The notes under the pieces: generated by a model
Told to the model about the DNA's origin: nothing
The model's input: the letters and a program-made list of their open reading frames with translations, nothing else
Databases searched by the model: none
In this document: piece by piece, positions 1-8,636 of the stretch
Numbering within the stretch: position 1 is the first letter of the stretch
Layout of the letters: the number at the start of each line of letters is the position of its first letter
Program-made: the position numbers and the translations under genes
Assembly: GCA_022843805.1 (NCBI GenBank)
Contig: JALHMY010000081.1
Coordinates: forward strand, 7,864-45,363
DNA length: 37,500 nt
Direction of reading: 5' to 3'
Origin: Fuerstiella sp.
Lineage (GTDB): Bacteria > Planctomycetota > Planctomycetia > Planctomycetales > Planctomycetaceae

Positions 1-127
1 CCGAGGGGCCGAGGGGCCGAGGGGCCGAGGGGCCGAGGGGCCGAGGGGCCGAGGGGCCGAGGGGCCGAGGGGCCGAGGGGCCGAGGGGCCGAGGGGCCGA
101 GGGGCCGAGGGGCCGAGGGGCCGAGGG
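1..127. repeat. 8-bp minisatellite, about 16 perfect copies of ccgagggg
   Basis: The window opens inside a perfect tandem array of the octamer ccgagggg, so the left end of the array is outside the window. Because 8 is not a multiple of 3, every frame reads through as a Gly/Arg/Pro-type repeat, so the long open frames here are not genes. A second, more variable array of the same unit lies at 10300-10468, and both are followed by the same ~330-bp sequence. Confidence 0.95.
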
Positions 128-130
128 TGA

Positions 131-470
131 TGTTTTTGTTGCTCTTCAGTGTCCGGAAACCAATTTCGATTGTCAATCTCATTTGTACGAAGTTGCAGGT
201 TTTTCTGAATGATTTTTCCCAGGGATTTTTGCCGAGTTTTAGCGGGAGTCTTTCATAGCCTCTCAAAGTCGGTCCACTGTTAACTGGAGAATTCGCTCGA
301 TACCATGCATGGCGTGTTGATTGTCGCGGATTACGAAGAGCCGCCTGACGCCCGAGTTCATCCGCGCGTGTCAGAGATTCCAGCTCCACGCCCGAATGAG
401 CGACGAAAAACCGCGCTGCCATCCCAGTGTTTTCTCAAATCCGCTTCGCTGACCAGGTAAGTACCATCTG
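131..470. repeat. Segmental duplicate, copy A (partner 10471-10798)
   Basis: From gtccggaaaccaatttcgat at 151 onward this sequence is nearly identical to 10491 onward, with scattered substitutions, up to about position 470. It contains no intact gene of its own; its right part is the tail of a decayed C39-like peptidase read on the minus strand. Both copies sit beside the 8-bp minisatellite, so minisatellite and flank were probably duplicated as one block. Confidence 0.85.
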
Positions 471-560
471 ACACATCAATGACCGCCCAGGTGCGATTCG
501 ATTCGGGACGCACACGACAAAATGGTCCCCGCTTACATGAGCAATACACAGGCCCATCCG
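358..560 (-). pseudogene. Decayed C39-like peptidase fragment 1
   Basis: Read on the minus strand, the piece RTWAVIDVSDGTYLVSEADL and the following KHWDG resemble the distal part of a C39 peptidase domain: the Asp-containing strand and the final Trp-Gly segment. The HFVVL-like histidine strand seen in fragment 2 (1763-1963) is out of frame here, and the C-terminal tail is frameshifted relative to fragments 2 and 3. There is no N-terminal catalytic-Cys half and no plausible start. I read this as a broken remnant, not a gene. It is not derived from the intact 4935-6626 gene, whose sequence differs, but from a relative. Confidence 0.6.
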
Positions 561-671
561 GGATTATTGTGGGGAGTGAATTCCTACCGGCCGGTTCACA
601 CCGGCCGCTCACCGAAACACATTGTGATTCGGCGAGCGGGATGCGTCAGCTTCCCGGTCTGTGATTTCAGG
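552..671. repeat. ~120-bp hairpin element, copy 1
   Basis: This element begins ccatccgggattattgtggg and ends near gtctgtgatttcag. It carries two adjacent hairpins: one formed by ggccggt/accggcc around a 4-base loop, and one formed by 12-base arms of the type ccgctcaccgaa/ttcggcgagcgg. Other copies are at 1958-2080 and 11058-11180, with a short stub at 908-933 and diverged hairpins at 2083-2140 and 11482-11555. It resembles a REP/BIME-type element; no coding capacity is evident. Confidence 0.85.
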
Positions 672-773
672 GTACCGGCCGGCTCACAGCGGCTGCAGAA
701 GGCGACTCGAGAAGATTGCCTCATGGGAAACCGAATATCGTCCAGCGTCGAATGAAGAATCGACGCGGAATTT

Positions 774-841
<68 letters not shown>

Positions 842-919
842 TGATGCAATAGTCGGCCAGGGACTCCATTCAATCCCGTGGAAGTCATATTCAACAGGTT
901 CTTTTCGGTCCATCCGGGA

Positions 920-1117
920 TTATTGTGGATAGCGAATGCGCCGCCACACGAACCAAATCACGCCAGCCAATAGCCACAGGTTTATCGCAAACGACAGATT
1001 TCTTCTCGACCACAGACCCGAAATTGATGGGTCGAAATTCGCCACTATCGTCGCTGCGGGTTGAGTAGTTCCCGTAAAGCGGTTTCGATCAGTTGCTGAA
1101 GGCTCTAAGTTCGTCAC
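920..1117 (-). CDS. Small protein or gene fragment with C-terminal membrane helix
   Basis: This 65-residue frame starts with GTG three bases after the stop of the preceding 64-residue gene. Residues about 43-58 (FAINLWLLAGVIWFVW) form one hydrophobic helix followed by a basic end, RRIRYPQ. The layout, with a polar stretch and then a C-terminal helix and basic tail, is like the end of the intact 6629-7963 protein, so it could be the last piece of a related gene. Its stop codon lies inside the stub of the dispersed element (ccacaataatcccggatgg), a sign that sequence after it has been replaced. Function is unknown and it may not be expressed. Confidence 0.3.
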   Translation of the reverse strand: MTNLEPSATDRNRFTGTTQPAATIVANFDPSISGLWSRRNLSFAINLWLLAGVIWFVWRRIRYPQ

Positions 1118-1120
1118 AAC

Positions 1121-1315
1121 TTACACTGAACCAATCCACTTCGCTTTCGCAGCCGAAATCAGCGGTTCTATTTGTTCAGCAGGAATACGGCGCGGCTGGC
1201 CGTCTACGACAATGACCGCGTATTGGCCCAGCCGACGCTTGGTCTCCAGCGCTTCAGTTACCGCCTCTCGCAAACTGTTCAGGATGTCCTGACAGTGAGA
1301 TTCCATATCTTTCAT
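1121..1315 (-). CDS. Small partner protein of a zeta-toxin-like P-loop gene
   Basis: This 64-residue protein has a central segment, EALETKRRLGQYAVIVVDGQ, of a kind I recall from short open frames located directly downstream of zeta-toxin-like ATPases; the recall is not verified here. The ATG overlaps the stop of the upstream P-loop frame in an ATGA junction, which indicates translational coupling. The role of the family is unclear; antitoxin or regulator is only a guess from position. The upstream partner is truncated, so this gene may persist without its original function. Confidence 0.5.
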   Translation of the reverse strand: MKDMESHCQDILNSLREAVTEALETKRRLGQYAVIVVDGQPRRIPAEQIEPLISAAKAKWIGSV

Positions 1316-1527
1316 GGCTTGCCCCAGGCTTTCAATAGTTCAAAACGATCTGCGTCTTCAATGGTCCGGATGTCACCGCGCTGAGGAAAGATCACGTGAG
1401 CAGCAGCAATCAGATCCGCGTTGACGAAATTATCGCAGTCACCTGCACCACGCAGGTATTTCAATGCAAACGTCGTCTTGCCTGCGCCATTTGGTCCGGC
1501 AATAACAGTGCACACAGGACCCGTCAT
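1312..1527 (-). pseudogene. Truncated zeta-toxin-like P-loop ATPase/kinase
   Basis: The 71-residue product begins MTGPVCTVIAGPNGAGKTTF, a clear Walker A motif (GPNGAGKT, residues 10-17), followed by FVNADLIAAA, typical of the zeta-toxin-like kinase family. Family members are usually about 190 residues or more. Here the sequence leaves the family pattern after residue about 43 and ends in EDADRFELLKAWGKP, yet it still joins the downstream gene through an ATGA overlap. The simplest reading is an internal deletion that removed most of the kinase domain. It is very unlikely to be an active kinase. Confidence 0.65.
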
Positions 1528-1762
1528 ACGTTGACCTCAACAATTGGCATCGCGCTATTGCCGAATGATATCGAAAGCTCCGGCATGAAGCAATTCCTGC
1601 ATGAAGGCCAATGGGCGGATGCAGTCATTCCTGATGGTGCGATGCCAGCGTTCGATTTTACCCGTTCTGGAATTGCTAATCTCCAGTACACGTTTTTAAC
1701 CACGGCTTGAACCTGGGCCATACAGATCCACTCGAAGCACGAAGAGCCGCCTGTCGCCGAGC

Positions 1763-1963
1763 TCATCGGCTGCGTGTCAGAAATTCCAGTTCCACGGCCG
1801 AATGAGCGACGAAAACCCCGGTGCCATCCCAGTGTTTTCTCAAATCCGCTTCGCTGACCAGGTAAGTACCATCTGGCACATCAATGACCGCCCAGGTGCG
1901 ATCCGATTCGTGACGCAGCACAACAAAATGGTCCCCGTTCACGTGAGCAATACACAGGTCCAT
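1763..1963 (-). pseudogene. Decayed C39-like peptidase fragment 2
   Basis: This is the best-preserved fragment. It reads CIAHVNGDHFVVLRHESDRT and then AVIDVPDGTYLVSEADLRKH followed by WDG. This matches the His strand (HFVVL), the Asp strand (VIDV in place of the usual DP) and the closing W-x-G segment of a C39 peptidase domain. The catalytic-Cys half is missing: immediately upstream of the first Met is an in-frame TAA inside the dispersed hairpin element, so the 5' half has been lost at the element boundary. It ends with the tail EFLTRSR, shared with fragment 3 at 10698. Confidence 0.7.
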
Positions 1964-2080
1964 CCGGGATTATTGTGGGGAGTGAATTCCTACCGGCCGG
2001 TTCACACCGGCCGCTCGCCGAAACACATCGCGATTCGGCGAGCGGGATGCGTCAGCTTCCCGGTCTGCGATTTCAGCGTG
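1958..2080. repeat. ~120-bp hairpin element, copy 2
   Basis: This is the best copy of the element. Hairpin 1 is ggccggt (1995-2001), loop tcac, accggcc (2006-2012). Hairpin 2 is ccgctcgccgaa (2011-2022), an 11-base loop, ttcggcgagcgg (2034-2045); both stems are perfect. The first hairpin motif occurs again at 2083-2103 (ggccggc/accggcc) without the rest of the element. No protein is suggested. Confidence 0.85.
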
Positions 2081-2260
2081 GACCGGCCGGCTCACACCGG
2101 CCGCTCGCCAAAACACAGAGGAATTGACCTCATTGCGACAACGGGGAGGTGGTGGCTGGAAGCGTACTCAACACCGGCTGCAGTAGGCGATTCGAAAAGA
2201 TTGCGTCATGGGAAACCGAATATCGTCCAGCGTCGAGTGAAGAATCGACGCGGAAGTCAA

Positions 2261-2276
2261 GTACGAGTACGAGTAC
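2261..2276. repeat. Short gagtac hexamer run
   Basis: About 2.7 copies of gagtac, between the lead-in also seen at 740-773 and the 3' end of the GT39 stub at 2290. It is the short version of the 774-839 array. Confidence 0.8.
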
Positions 2277-2289
2277 GTCAACGATTCAC

Positions 2290-2541
2290 TCATCGTTCCG
2301 AACAGTCAATCGCCTCCAGCCCCAGTTTCGCCCGCATCGTGTTGGCCTGATCACAGTCCAGATGATAGATCCGAATCGAATAACCGGCCGTCGCTACAGG
2401 CTGCTCATGGAGAAAATGTTCCAGGTATTCATCCCCTTTTCGAATCGCTCTGCCCATTACCGCGGAATGACCCCGGAAGCCTCGCAGTACATTGACGCTC
2501 AATGCATACCAGCCAGGCTGTGGCCCTCCCGATGGAACAGG
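2290..2541 (-). pseudogene. C-terminal stub of a GT39-like glycosyltransferase
   Basis: About 83 codons survive. They read as the C-terminus of the family represented by 2653-4404 and 11742-13601: GGPQPGWYALSVNVLRG, then AGYSIRIYHLDCDQANTMRA and the ending IDCSER. The ending is almost identical to the last residues of the 11742-13601 protein. Homology to that gene stops near 2541 in an A/T-rich stretch, and the 500 or so upstream residues with all the membrane helices are missing. With the flanking hexamer and hairpin element it shows that this block was copied from, or to, the 3' side of the 11742 gene. Confidence 0.8.
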
Positions 2542-2652
2542 TTGTGAATAAATTTAAAACCAATCCGGATCAAGCATATTATGACATTTTACATACAGGG
2601 GTGATACTCCCTGATCCGGTGATTCGTCTAATACACGTGGAGCCATCCGTTA

Positions 2653-4404
2653 CTATTCCTTCGCATCACATTCAATCCTCGCCAGTCCTAGTCTACTTCG
2701 CATTCTGTTCGCTTCGGCGCAGTCCAGATAATAGATCCGGATCGAATAGCCTGCATTCGCAACAGGACTCATTGCAAGAAATGACTCCATGTATTCATAT
2801 TTTGATCGGGCTGTACCATCGGCTGTATACTGAAATCGCAACGAACCCCGCAGAACATTTGCACTTAAAACATACCATCCTGCCTCTGGGCCGAACTCAG
2901 GCATCTTTTTCGTTGACTGAACGCCGACGATTCTGGGATCAACCCAGTTATTACATTCCACGTAAAGCGGCTTCGCCTGCGGATGCGACTCGATCCATTT
3001 CTTCAGAAACAAAAAGTCCTGACCATAGTCATAGCTTGGCCCAAGCAGGTGGGCATGACCATTCCATGACCCACCGGCCGCTTCGTTAAAGTATGAAAGG
3101 CTATGTGGAAACACAGCAAGACTGCTGAAGACAGACCACCCAATCAAGACCCAGACAAACGGTTTGCGCCATCGTCCACCTCCTTTAGCCCAAATGACTG
3201 TATTCCCACTCCAGACAAACATAAACGGCAACATCGGCATAATGTAACGCAGAAACTTGTATGATGTCACCCAGCTCGCAATGCACAATATCGACAGGGC
3301 TGGCAGCCACAGTATCAGGTCGTCATGGCGGTTTCGAGGAAACTCACGCACTGTGAATCGGGCAAACAATGAAATCGACAAAAGCATTAGCGTTCCCAAC
3401 GGCATCTTTACCAGGATTCCGTAAAGATAGAAATACCAGACGTGACCGTCGATAAACTTGCCATGCATATAGGTTCGCATGGGAGCTGACTCCACGTGAT
3501 TTGCGATTTCGTCGATTCCCATGATGTAGCGATTTGGCAGAGGGACAGGGATCGACTTGAGCCAGCCTGCAAGACCTGATGTCGCATCAACCTCGTTCCA
3601 AAACGCTATCGGTTGAAGAGTCTCACTTTTAAATTGATATGCACCAAGCGGCTGCAAGACACCGTCAAATCCGTACCCAACATTGACGACATACAGTGCC
3701 ATAACGACAATTATGATCATTTGGTAAGCAAGAGGCCATTGAGTCAAACGCGGACTAGTGAATCGTCGCAACATCCAAAGCGTCGAGAAAAGCAACGGCA
3801 TGATTACCCAGACATACTTGGAAAGCATCGCTATTCCCAACATGACTCCGCAGACAACAGCACTGGAGCTCGATGGACGCGCCATCCACCTCCATAATGC
3901 GTTAGCGGACACAACACCTGCAGCAGTTGAAAACATGTCTCCCGTAATCAGTGCTCCGTGCGCCAAGACAAGAGGATCGAAACACCATAACGTAAGGACA
4001 AATACCCCGGCAGAGCGACCGAAAAGATCACTTGACCAGGAAAAACAGGCCCAGCCAGCCAATACCGACAGTGGAATCATCGCAAGGCGGCCCAGGAAGA
4101 CAAACTGCACAACATGCTCGGATTCCAGAAATTTCAGTGAAAACTCTTTTCGTTCATTACTGTCAGCAAAGAGCATAATAGGGGCGGCCGCCACAAGATC
4201 ATTCAAAGGTGGGTTACCCGGATTGCCACTGAAGTCTCCAGACTCCCAGTGATTGCAACCGGCGTGAACTCGCACAACTTCGTCCCATACTGGTGAATGA
4301 CAAAAGGCAGAGAACACTAACAGCACCGAATGTATAGAAAGCAGAACCAGCGGAACCGCCTTAACGCAACTTGATATCGTCTCAGGTAATCCACGGAGCA
4401 TCAT
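2653..4404 (-). CDS. GT-C (GT39/PMT-like) membrane glycosyltransferase
   Basis: This 583-residue polytopic protein has about 10-12 hydrophobic segments, the first at residues 17-34. The first loop contains SPVWDEVVRVHAG with an Asp-Glu pair at 41-42, the place where GT39-type enzymes carry their catalytic acidic motif. Such enzymes transfer sugars from polyprenyl-phosphate donors on the outer face of the membrane; the acceptor here is unknown. The C-terminus is a soluble region ending in the Cys-containing RIYYLDCAEANRMRSRLGL. A full-length paralogue lies at 11742-13601 and a stub at 2290-2541. The start is the first of two consecutive ATGs; no strong ribosome site is seen. Confidence 0.8.
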   Translation of the reverse strand: MMLRGLPETISSCVKAVPLVLLSIHSVLLVFSAFCHSPVWDEVVRVHAGCNHWESGDFSGNPGNPPLNDLVAAAPIMLFADSNERKEFSLKFLESEHVVQFVFLGRLAMIPLSVLAGWACFSWSSDLFGRSAGVFVLTLWCFDPLVLAHGALITGDMFSTAAGVVSANALWRWMARPSSSSAVVCGVMLGIAMLSKYVWVIMPLLFSTLWMLRRFTSPRLTQWPLAYQMIIIVVMALYVVNVGYGFDGVLQPLGAYQFKSETLQPIAFWNEVDATSGLAGWLKSIPVPLPNRYIMGIDEIANHVESAPMRTYMHGKFIDGHVWYFYLYGILVKMPLGTLMLLSISLFARFTVREFPRNRHDDLILWLPALSILCIASWVTSYKFLRYIMPMLPFMFVWSGNTVIWAKGGGRWRKPFVWVLIGWSVFSSLAVFPHSLSYFNEAAGGSWNGHAHLLGPSYDYGQDFLFLKKWIESHPQAKPLYVECNNWVDPRIVGVQSTKKMPEFGPEAGWYVLSANVLRGSLRFQYTADGTARSKYEYMESFLAMSPVANAGYSIRIYYLDCAEANRMRSRLGLARIECDAKE

Positions 4405-4715
4405 AATTCATCGTCCAGTAACGTGGGAATCTGATTCCGCGACACTGAGCAGATAGTGATATCACAACGAACCAGCCTTAGAGAATGTTACTAAAATTTG
4501 CCACCGAAAACAAAAACCGGCACTAACACCCAGAGCGAACCTAAATCAATACAATCTCTTTGCATCGCAACAGCAGACTACTGGTCCGATCGGAGGCTTT
4601 GCCTGATAATTGACAAGCCAATGTTCCTTGCCGCTGCCTTACGATCCATTCCAAACGGCGACGGAAATACTGAAACTTTTCTCCTTAAATAACTACTCAA
4701 AAGCCTGCGTCAGTA

Positions 4716-4818
4716 AGGGCGCACTCCACAATTACTTTTCGCGGGATCAGCTGTGATACCAGATGTTTTTGCAGTACAGTTGTACTGAAATTCTGCAGCC
4801 TATTATTGAGCGCGCCCT
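4716..4818. repeat. 103-bp MITE-like element, copy a
   Basis: The ends are imperfect inverted repeats: agggcgcactccacaat on the left and attgagcgcgccct on the right. The sequence is flanked by TAA on both sides, consistent with a short target duplication. Internal landmarks are tacttttcgcgggatcagct and gtttttgcagtacagttgta. A diverged copy of the same length and orientation is at 8163-8265. The rest of the 4405-4934 intergenic stretch, between the glycosyltransferase start and the C39/DUF1573 stop, shows no convincing gene. Confidence 0.75.
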
Positions 4819-4934
4819 AACCGTTTGCAAACATTCTCCACGGACCAAACCGGAAAGCCGAAACGCTTCGCTGACGTCTTGACCGGTCCATGCAGGGTTG
4901 TCCCGCCCGCCCATTCGGTGAAAGCGACAACTTT

Positions 4935-6626
4935 TCAGATCTTGCGAGGCACAAGTATAAGTGGAATTAGAATACTTGGGTCCGATGGATTAGTTGTCGC
5001 TGCCCGTAAGTAAGTCTTCACAACATGAGGCGTTGCAAAGACGTGTGTATCACTCAGGGAAAATTTCAATGTATATGAACCGGCGAATTCGTTGCTGCTC
5101 ATACACTTTACTTCTGGATCATCTACAGAAAACATTATTACCGGCGTTTCTTTACTATCACGAGGAGTGAAAACTAAAGAAGTTGAAGAGTCGTGACCAA
5201 CCAAGACCAATGCACTTGGCGAAACAGTGAGGTCCGGATGTTCGGCGCGACCGAACACCGGAATCTTCGCGACGGTTTGATATCTGCCGTCGTGAACTAC
5301 AATTACTCCCGTTTCTGGAAGTCCTGCGACCTGCGGGGTGTATTTTACTTCAAACCGGGAAATAGTTTGTGTCAAATTACCTTTGGCCTGGAATTCATTC
5401 TCGACACCACTGATCGAGAATCGATCAGTGTCTGCCCGTAACTGAAGAATTGAAGGTGCTGGAGCAGTATGTAACCTTGTAACTGTCACAACGGCTGAGG
5501 CTTCTTCTCCGACCAATACATTAGCCAGTGTAACCGACGATGGTGATACGATTACATCAGGAACAAATTTAACGGCCAGAGCAAGTGTGACGGGAGTCAA
5601 CGGTTCCCAGCCACCGTCAACAACCGTACTTTCCGTCTCAAAAATCACGCGAGCAGATGCTAAAAACTCTCCCATTCTGCCACGGCCATCTACCTGGAGA
5701 GTGATTTCAGACTCTTCGCCCGAAAGCACCGAAGAATCTGGATAGTTGCCAACTATACATGAGCAGGATGTATTGATTCCACGAATGCGTACTGGATTCC
5801 CACTCATATTTCGGAACGAGAACGTACCCTTTGCCAATTCGCCAGTGAGAACACTCGCATCACTTTGCAGTGTTTTCGTTTTGAACACAATCGGATCAAC
5901 ACTCGGAGCAGGCAGATCCGAGGTGGGTTCTGAATCATTAGCGCAGCCGCAAACCGCAACCAAGGAAATCGAGAAAAGCAAGCAATTCAATTCAAGCCTC
6001 CGGGAGAAAACAAGTGAGGCACTCAGAATTCCACATAAAGAGGTAAGGACGACTATTAGTCCGGTGCAAATCGAATCCTCCCAGAATAATCCTTCTTTTG
6101 GTAAGACGGCAAGGAAGCGGAATGTCCATGTCGCCTCGTATTCCTCAATTGAAGCCGAAAAAAGACGGGCCGGATGAAAAGGATCAATAAAGTAAACCGT
6201 CGAATTGTTGAAGCTAAGCATGACTCGCGCATGATACAATTCTTTACCATCTGCAGAGGGAATACGATGTACAGTAATTACCGGCATTCCCAGATCGAAA
6301 ACTGAATCACAGCGATACCCAGCCGCCTTGAAACCAAAATGCTGCGCCGCCAGGGCCAACTGCTGCAGGGACAGTGAACCAGTTTCGGTCTGTTTGTCAG
6401 TCGCCTCACAAGCAGCAAGAACGTCGCCGAAAGACGCTGCTTCGCAGCCGTAGGCAGTCAATAGATGCCAAAGCGCCTTCGCACCACACCACCTTGGCGT
6501 CGTGTCGACATGAATCAACTTCCCGTCAGTAATTTGAGCGGAAAGTGACTGGTGGGCATTTAATTCAAGCGGAAATGCAACGAATAAAATCGAAAGCACC
6601 GACGCCGAGAATTCCGTACGAAACAT
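4935..6626 (-). CDS. C39-family peptidase fused to a DUF1573 lipoprotein-like domain
   Basis: This 563-residue exported protein has a signal peptide at about 1-25. A C39-like domain follows at about 36-180: Cys47 in PRWCGAKALWHLL, His132 in ELYHARVML and Asp148 in VYFIDPFHP form the expected triad. The usual oxyanion Gln six residues before the Cys is Asp41. Hydrophobic segments lie at about 183-207 and 214-227. The second ends in LVAVCGC and looks like a lipoprotein signal (Cys228). From about 245 on, a DUF1573/HYDIN-type beta domain has GTFSFRNMSGNPV and NTSCSCIVGNY, with two or more further Ig-like repeats to the end. It starts 2 bases after the 6629-7963 gene and so is surely cotranscribed with it. 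I infer that it processes the cysteine-rich precursor at 8637-9095, which carries a double-glycine-type leader. Confidence 0.75.
   Translation of the reverse strand: MFRTEFSASVLSILFVAFPLELNAHQSLSAQITDGKLIHVDTTPRWCGAKALWHLLTAYGCEAASFGDVLAACEATDKQTETGSLSLQQLALAAQHFGFKAAGYRCDSVFDLGMPVITVHRIPSADGKELYHARVMLSFNNSTVYFIDPFHPARLFSASIEEYEATWTFRFLAVLPKEGLFWEDSICTGLIVVLTSLCGILSASLVFSRRLELNCLLFSISLVAVCGCANDSEPTSDLPAPSVDPIVFKTKTLQSDASVLTGELAKGTFSFRNMSGNPVRIRGINTSCSCIVGNYPDSSVLSGEESEITLQVDGRGRMGEFLASARVIFETESTVVDGGWEPLTPVTLALAVKFVPDVIVSPSSVTLANVLVGEEASAVVTVTRLHTAPAPSILQLRADTDRFSISGVENEFQAKGNLTQTISRFEVKYTPQVAGLPETGVIVVHDGRYQTVAKIPVFGRAEHPDLTVSPSALVLVGHDSSTSLVFTPRDSKETPVIMFSVDDPEVKCMSSNEFAGSYTLKFSLSDTHVFATPHVVKTYLRAATTNPSDPSILIPLILVPRKI
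5988..6001 (-). promoter_or_regulatory. Possible internal ribosome site and TTG start for the DUF1573 lipoprotein half
   Basis: Inside the gene the minus strand reads ggaggcttgaaTTG, that is GGAGG (6001 to 5997), six bases, then an in-frame TTG (5990-5988, codon 213). Starting there would give MNCLLFSISLVAVCGCAND, a textbook-looking lipoprotein signal with lipobox VCGC. This suggests either that a separate DUF1573 lipoprotein is also made, or that two formerly separate genes fused in frame. Confidence 0.45.
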
Positions 6627-6628
6627 TT

Positions 6629-7963
6629 CTAAGTCTCCCCACGGTTACTCTGAACCTGTTTTCGTCGCGCACCGACCTTCTGACGCCGATAGATAATGTA
6701 CGAAATTACGAAAAGAACAATGAGATTTGCCGCGATTAGCGGAACTCGAAATCGATTGGAGAGGTTTTTCTCTGCAACAATGACTGGTTCCAATTGCTTT
6801 GCCAATGCATTTCCGATGGCTGGACCAGCACCCGCAAGTTGATAAACCTCCTTAGTACGCTCGTCCTGAATAATAGTCCCATCCGGGTAACTGCTCGCAC
6901 AAAGTGGCGAGACTAAGCCTGCGGGTTTTTGCAGGCGTTGGCACAAATGGATTTCCTCGGCGTGAAAAAATGTCTTCACCTCGTAAGACTCAGGATCAAA
7001 GACTGGAGCCCCCACCGCCATCTGAACTTGTCCGTCCATGATCAACTGAGTGAACCCTTTGCCACGGTCACGGGGAATGAAACACTGAGCTTCATACGAG
7101 ATGTGTAGTTTCCCAGCGGTCTGAATTTGGTCACTGAGCAACTGCCAGTCTGACCACACCGCCGTAAATCCCCGCGATTGAAATTCAGGATGATCGTTAC
7201 CTGCGGCAACCCATCGACAAGTGCAACGAACTGGTGCGAAACCCCTAACCGGATCAACTTCAAGAATCACTTCGTTAAGTAGAGCCGCCGATTGCGTGAC
7301 CGGAATCCTAAACATCAGTACGAAACTACCAGATTCCGATTCAGTGACTGTAGCTTGATTCTCCATCAGCAATTCTGTAAGCGATTGACTGGAGATCTGA
7401 GCCGAAGGGAAGACAAGTCCAAATATGGCAAGCGCCTGCCCGCCCCGCCGTTCGTTTGACAAAAAAACTCGTGGCCCCTTTGATCCACCCGGAACGTAGC
7501 GTTCCCACACGCCATCAATAAGACACTCCCGCTGCATCAGGTTGTCGCCATCCACCATTGGCGCACCGTTAAAAAGCTCGAACGTTCGATTGTCTGCAGA
7601 CAACATGCTGATGCGCCACCAGGAGACAGGCGCAGACTTCGTATGAGACCTGTTAACCGGCGTCTTAGGATTATATTGGTTGCCGAAAAATCGAGCGCTA
7701 TACACATTATAGTCAGCTACAGCCTCCCAATACGCACTAAAGTCGGGCCCTGTTTGTTCCTGGATGGTAATTTCTGCGACACAGTCTGCATATTGAGCTT
7801 CCCTCGTCCTCAGAAAGTCCAACACCAACGATAACGGAATATCTTCAGCATTACATTTAGCAAACACTGAGTGTATTATTAACACACTTAGCGTCATAAC
7901 GCTAAAATATACACTAGACTGCCGAACCCTCATTTTTCGCACTTTCAGAAAATGCATATACAT
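6629..7963 (-). CDS. Exported protein with C-terminal membrane anchor, partner of the C39/DUF1573 protein
   Basis: This 444-residue protein has an N-terminal signal or anchor (hydrophobic about residues 17-36, SVYFSVMTLSVLIIHSVFA). A large soluble region of about 370 residues follows, then one helix near the end (VPLIAANLIVLFVISYIIY) and the basic tail RRQKVGARRKQ. The soluble region alternates beta-rich stretches and contains VRCTCRWV. Its general look recalls planctomycete LolA/LppX-like periplasmic proteins, but I cannot assign a family. ATGs also occur at residues 3 and 11, so the true start may be 7933. Its stop is 2 bases before the C39/DUF1573 start. It is probably an envelope partner of the peptidase, for example substrate holding or delivery; this is inference. 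Confidence 0.65.
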   Translation of the reverse strand: MYMHFLKVRKMRVRQSSVYFSVMTLSVLIIHSVFAKCNAEDIPLSLVLDFLRTREAQYADCVAEITIQEQTGPDFSAYWEAVADYNVYSARFFGNQYNPKTPVNRSHTKSAPVSWWRISMLSADNRTFELFNGAPMVDGDNLMQRECLIDGVWERYVPGGSKGPRVFLSNERRGGQALAIFGLVFPSAQISSQSLTELLMENQATVTESESGSFVLMFRIPVTQSAALLNEVILEVDPVRGFAPVRCTCRWVAAGNDHPEFQSRGFTAVWSDWQLLSDQIQTAGKLHISYEAQCFIPRDRGKGFTQLIMDGQVQMAVGAPVFDPESYEVKTFFHAEEIHLCQRLQKPAGLVSPLCASSYPDGTIIQDERTKEVYQLAGAGPAIGNALAKQLEPVIVAEKNLSNRFRVPLIAANLIVLFVISYIIYRRQKVGARRKQVQSNRGET

Positions 7964-8162
7964 ACTGGCGAGCCTTGCATACTGTTACGTCGTGCCGACG
8001 AAAACGTCTGGTGTTTTCGAGATTGCCTGATCAATTAAACATTAGTTCTGGGAATTCAGGCATCGCGATTATCGGCCCACTCAGGCTTATTGTGGGAAAG
8101 ATGCCGCCTTCCAGGAACCGATACTACACCAAATCGAGACACCACCCAGACGGACTACTTTA

Positions 8163-8265
8163 GGCCGCTCTCAACAATTTACTTTTCGCCAGATAGGCTG
8201 TGATGCCCAGTGTTTTTGCAGTCCAGTGGAACTGAAATTGGGTAAGCTATTGCTGATCTCGCTCT
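8163..8265. repeat. 103-bp MITE-like element, copy b
   Basis: A diverged copy of 4716-4818 in the same orientation and of equal length, sharing aattacttttcg-like and gtttttgcagtncagt-like blocks, aactgaaatt and the end taaccg. It lies in the 673-bp stretch 7964-8636 between the cysteine-rich gene and the 444-residue gene. That stretch otherwise has only short frames I cannot support, including one on the minus strand at 8395-8622. Confidence 0.65.
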
Positions 8266-8636
8266 TAACCGGACACTCTGCGAGTGTCAGGCTGGATCCT
8301 CAGAAGAGTTGCTCGACGATTTCATCGTCAAAGCGATAGATGCTCTCCCTTTAGCCATTCACCTCACCCCTTCCGGGACGGGCACTCTTCCGGTTTACTC
8401 TGCCATACAGGTCCGGTGCTGCGAATTCTTCTGAACCGGATCCTCACATCGGGACGTATGCGGTATCGCCATTCTTCCAATTGCCATGAAAGCCAACACG
8501 TGCGCCACAACAGACTCTTCCCCGGGGACGAAACGCATTAATGCGCTACACTCTAAGCCCAAAAACGATTTCTTCTTCCTTCGTTGCCGTCCAACCTCCG
8601 GGTTCAGATATGCCCAATCCATATCGAAGACTCATA

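Noticed and set aside
8395..8622. 75-residue frame just after the Cys-rich gene
   Set aside because: It begins 15 bases after the stop, but has no membrane or motif content and no ribosome site I could accept; kept only as a note.
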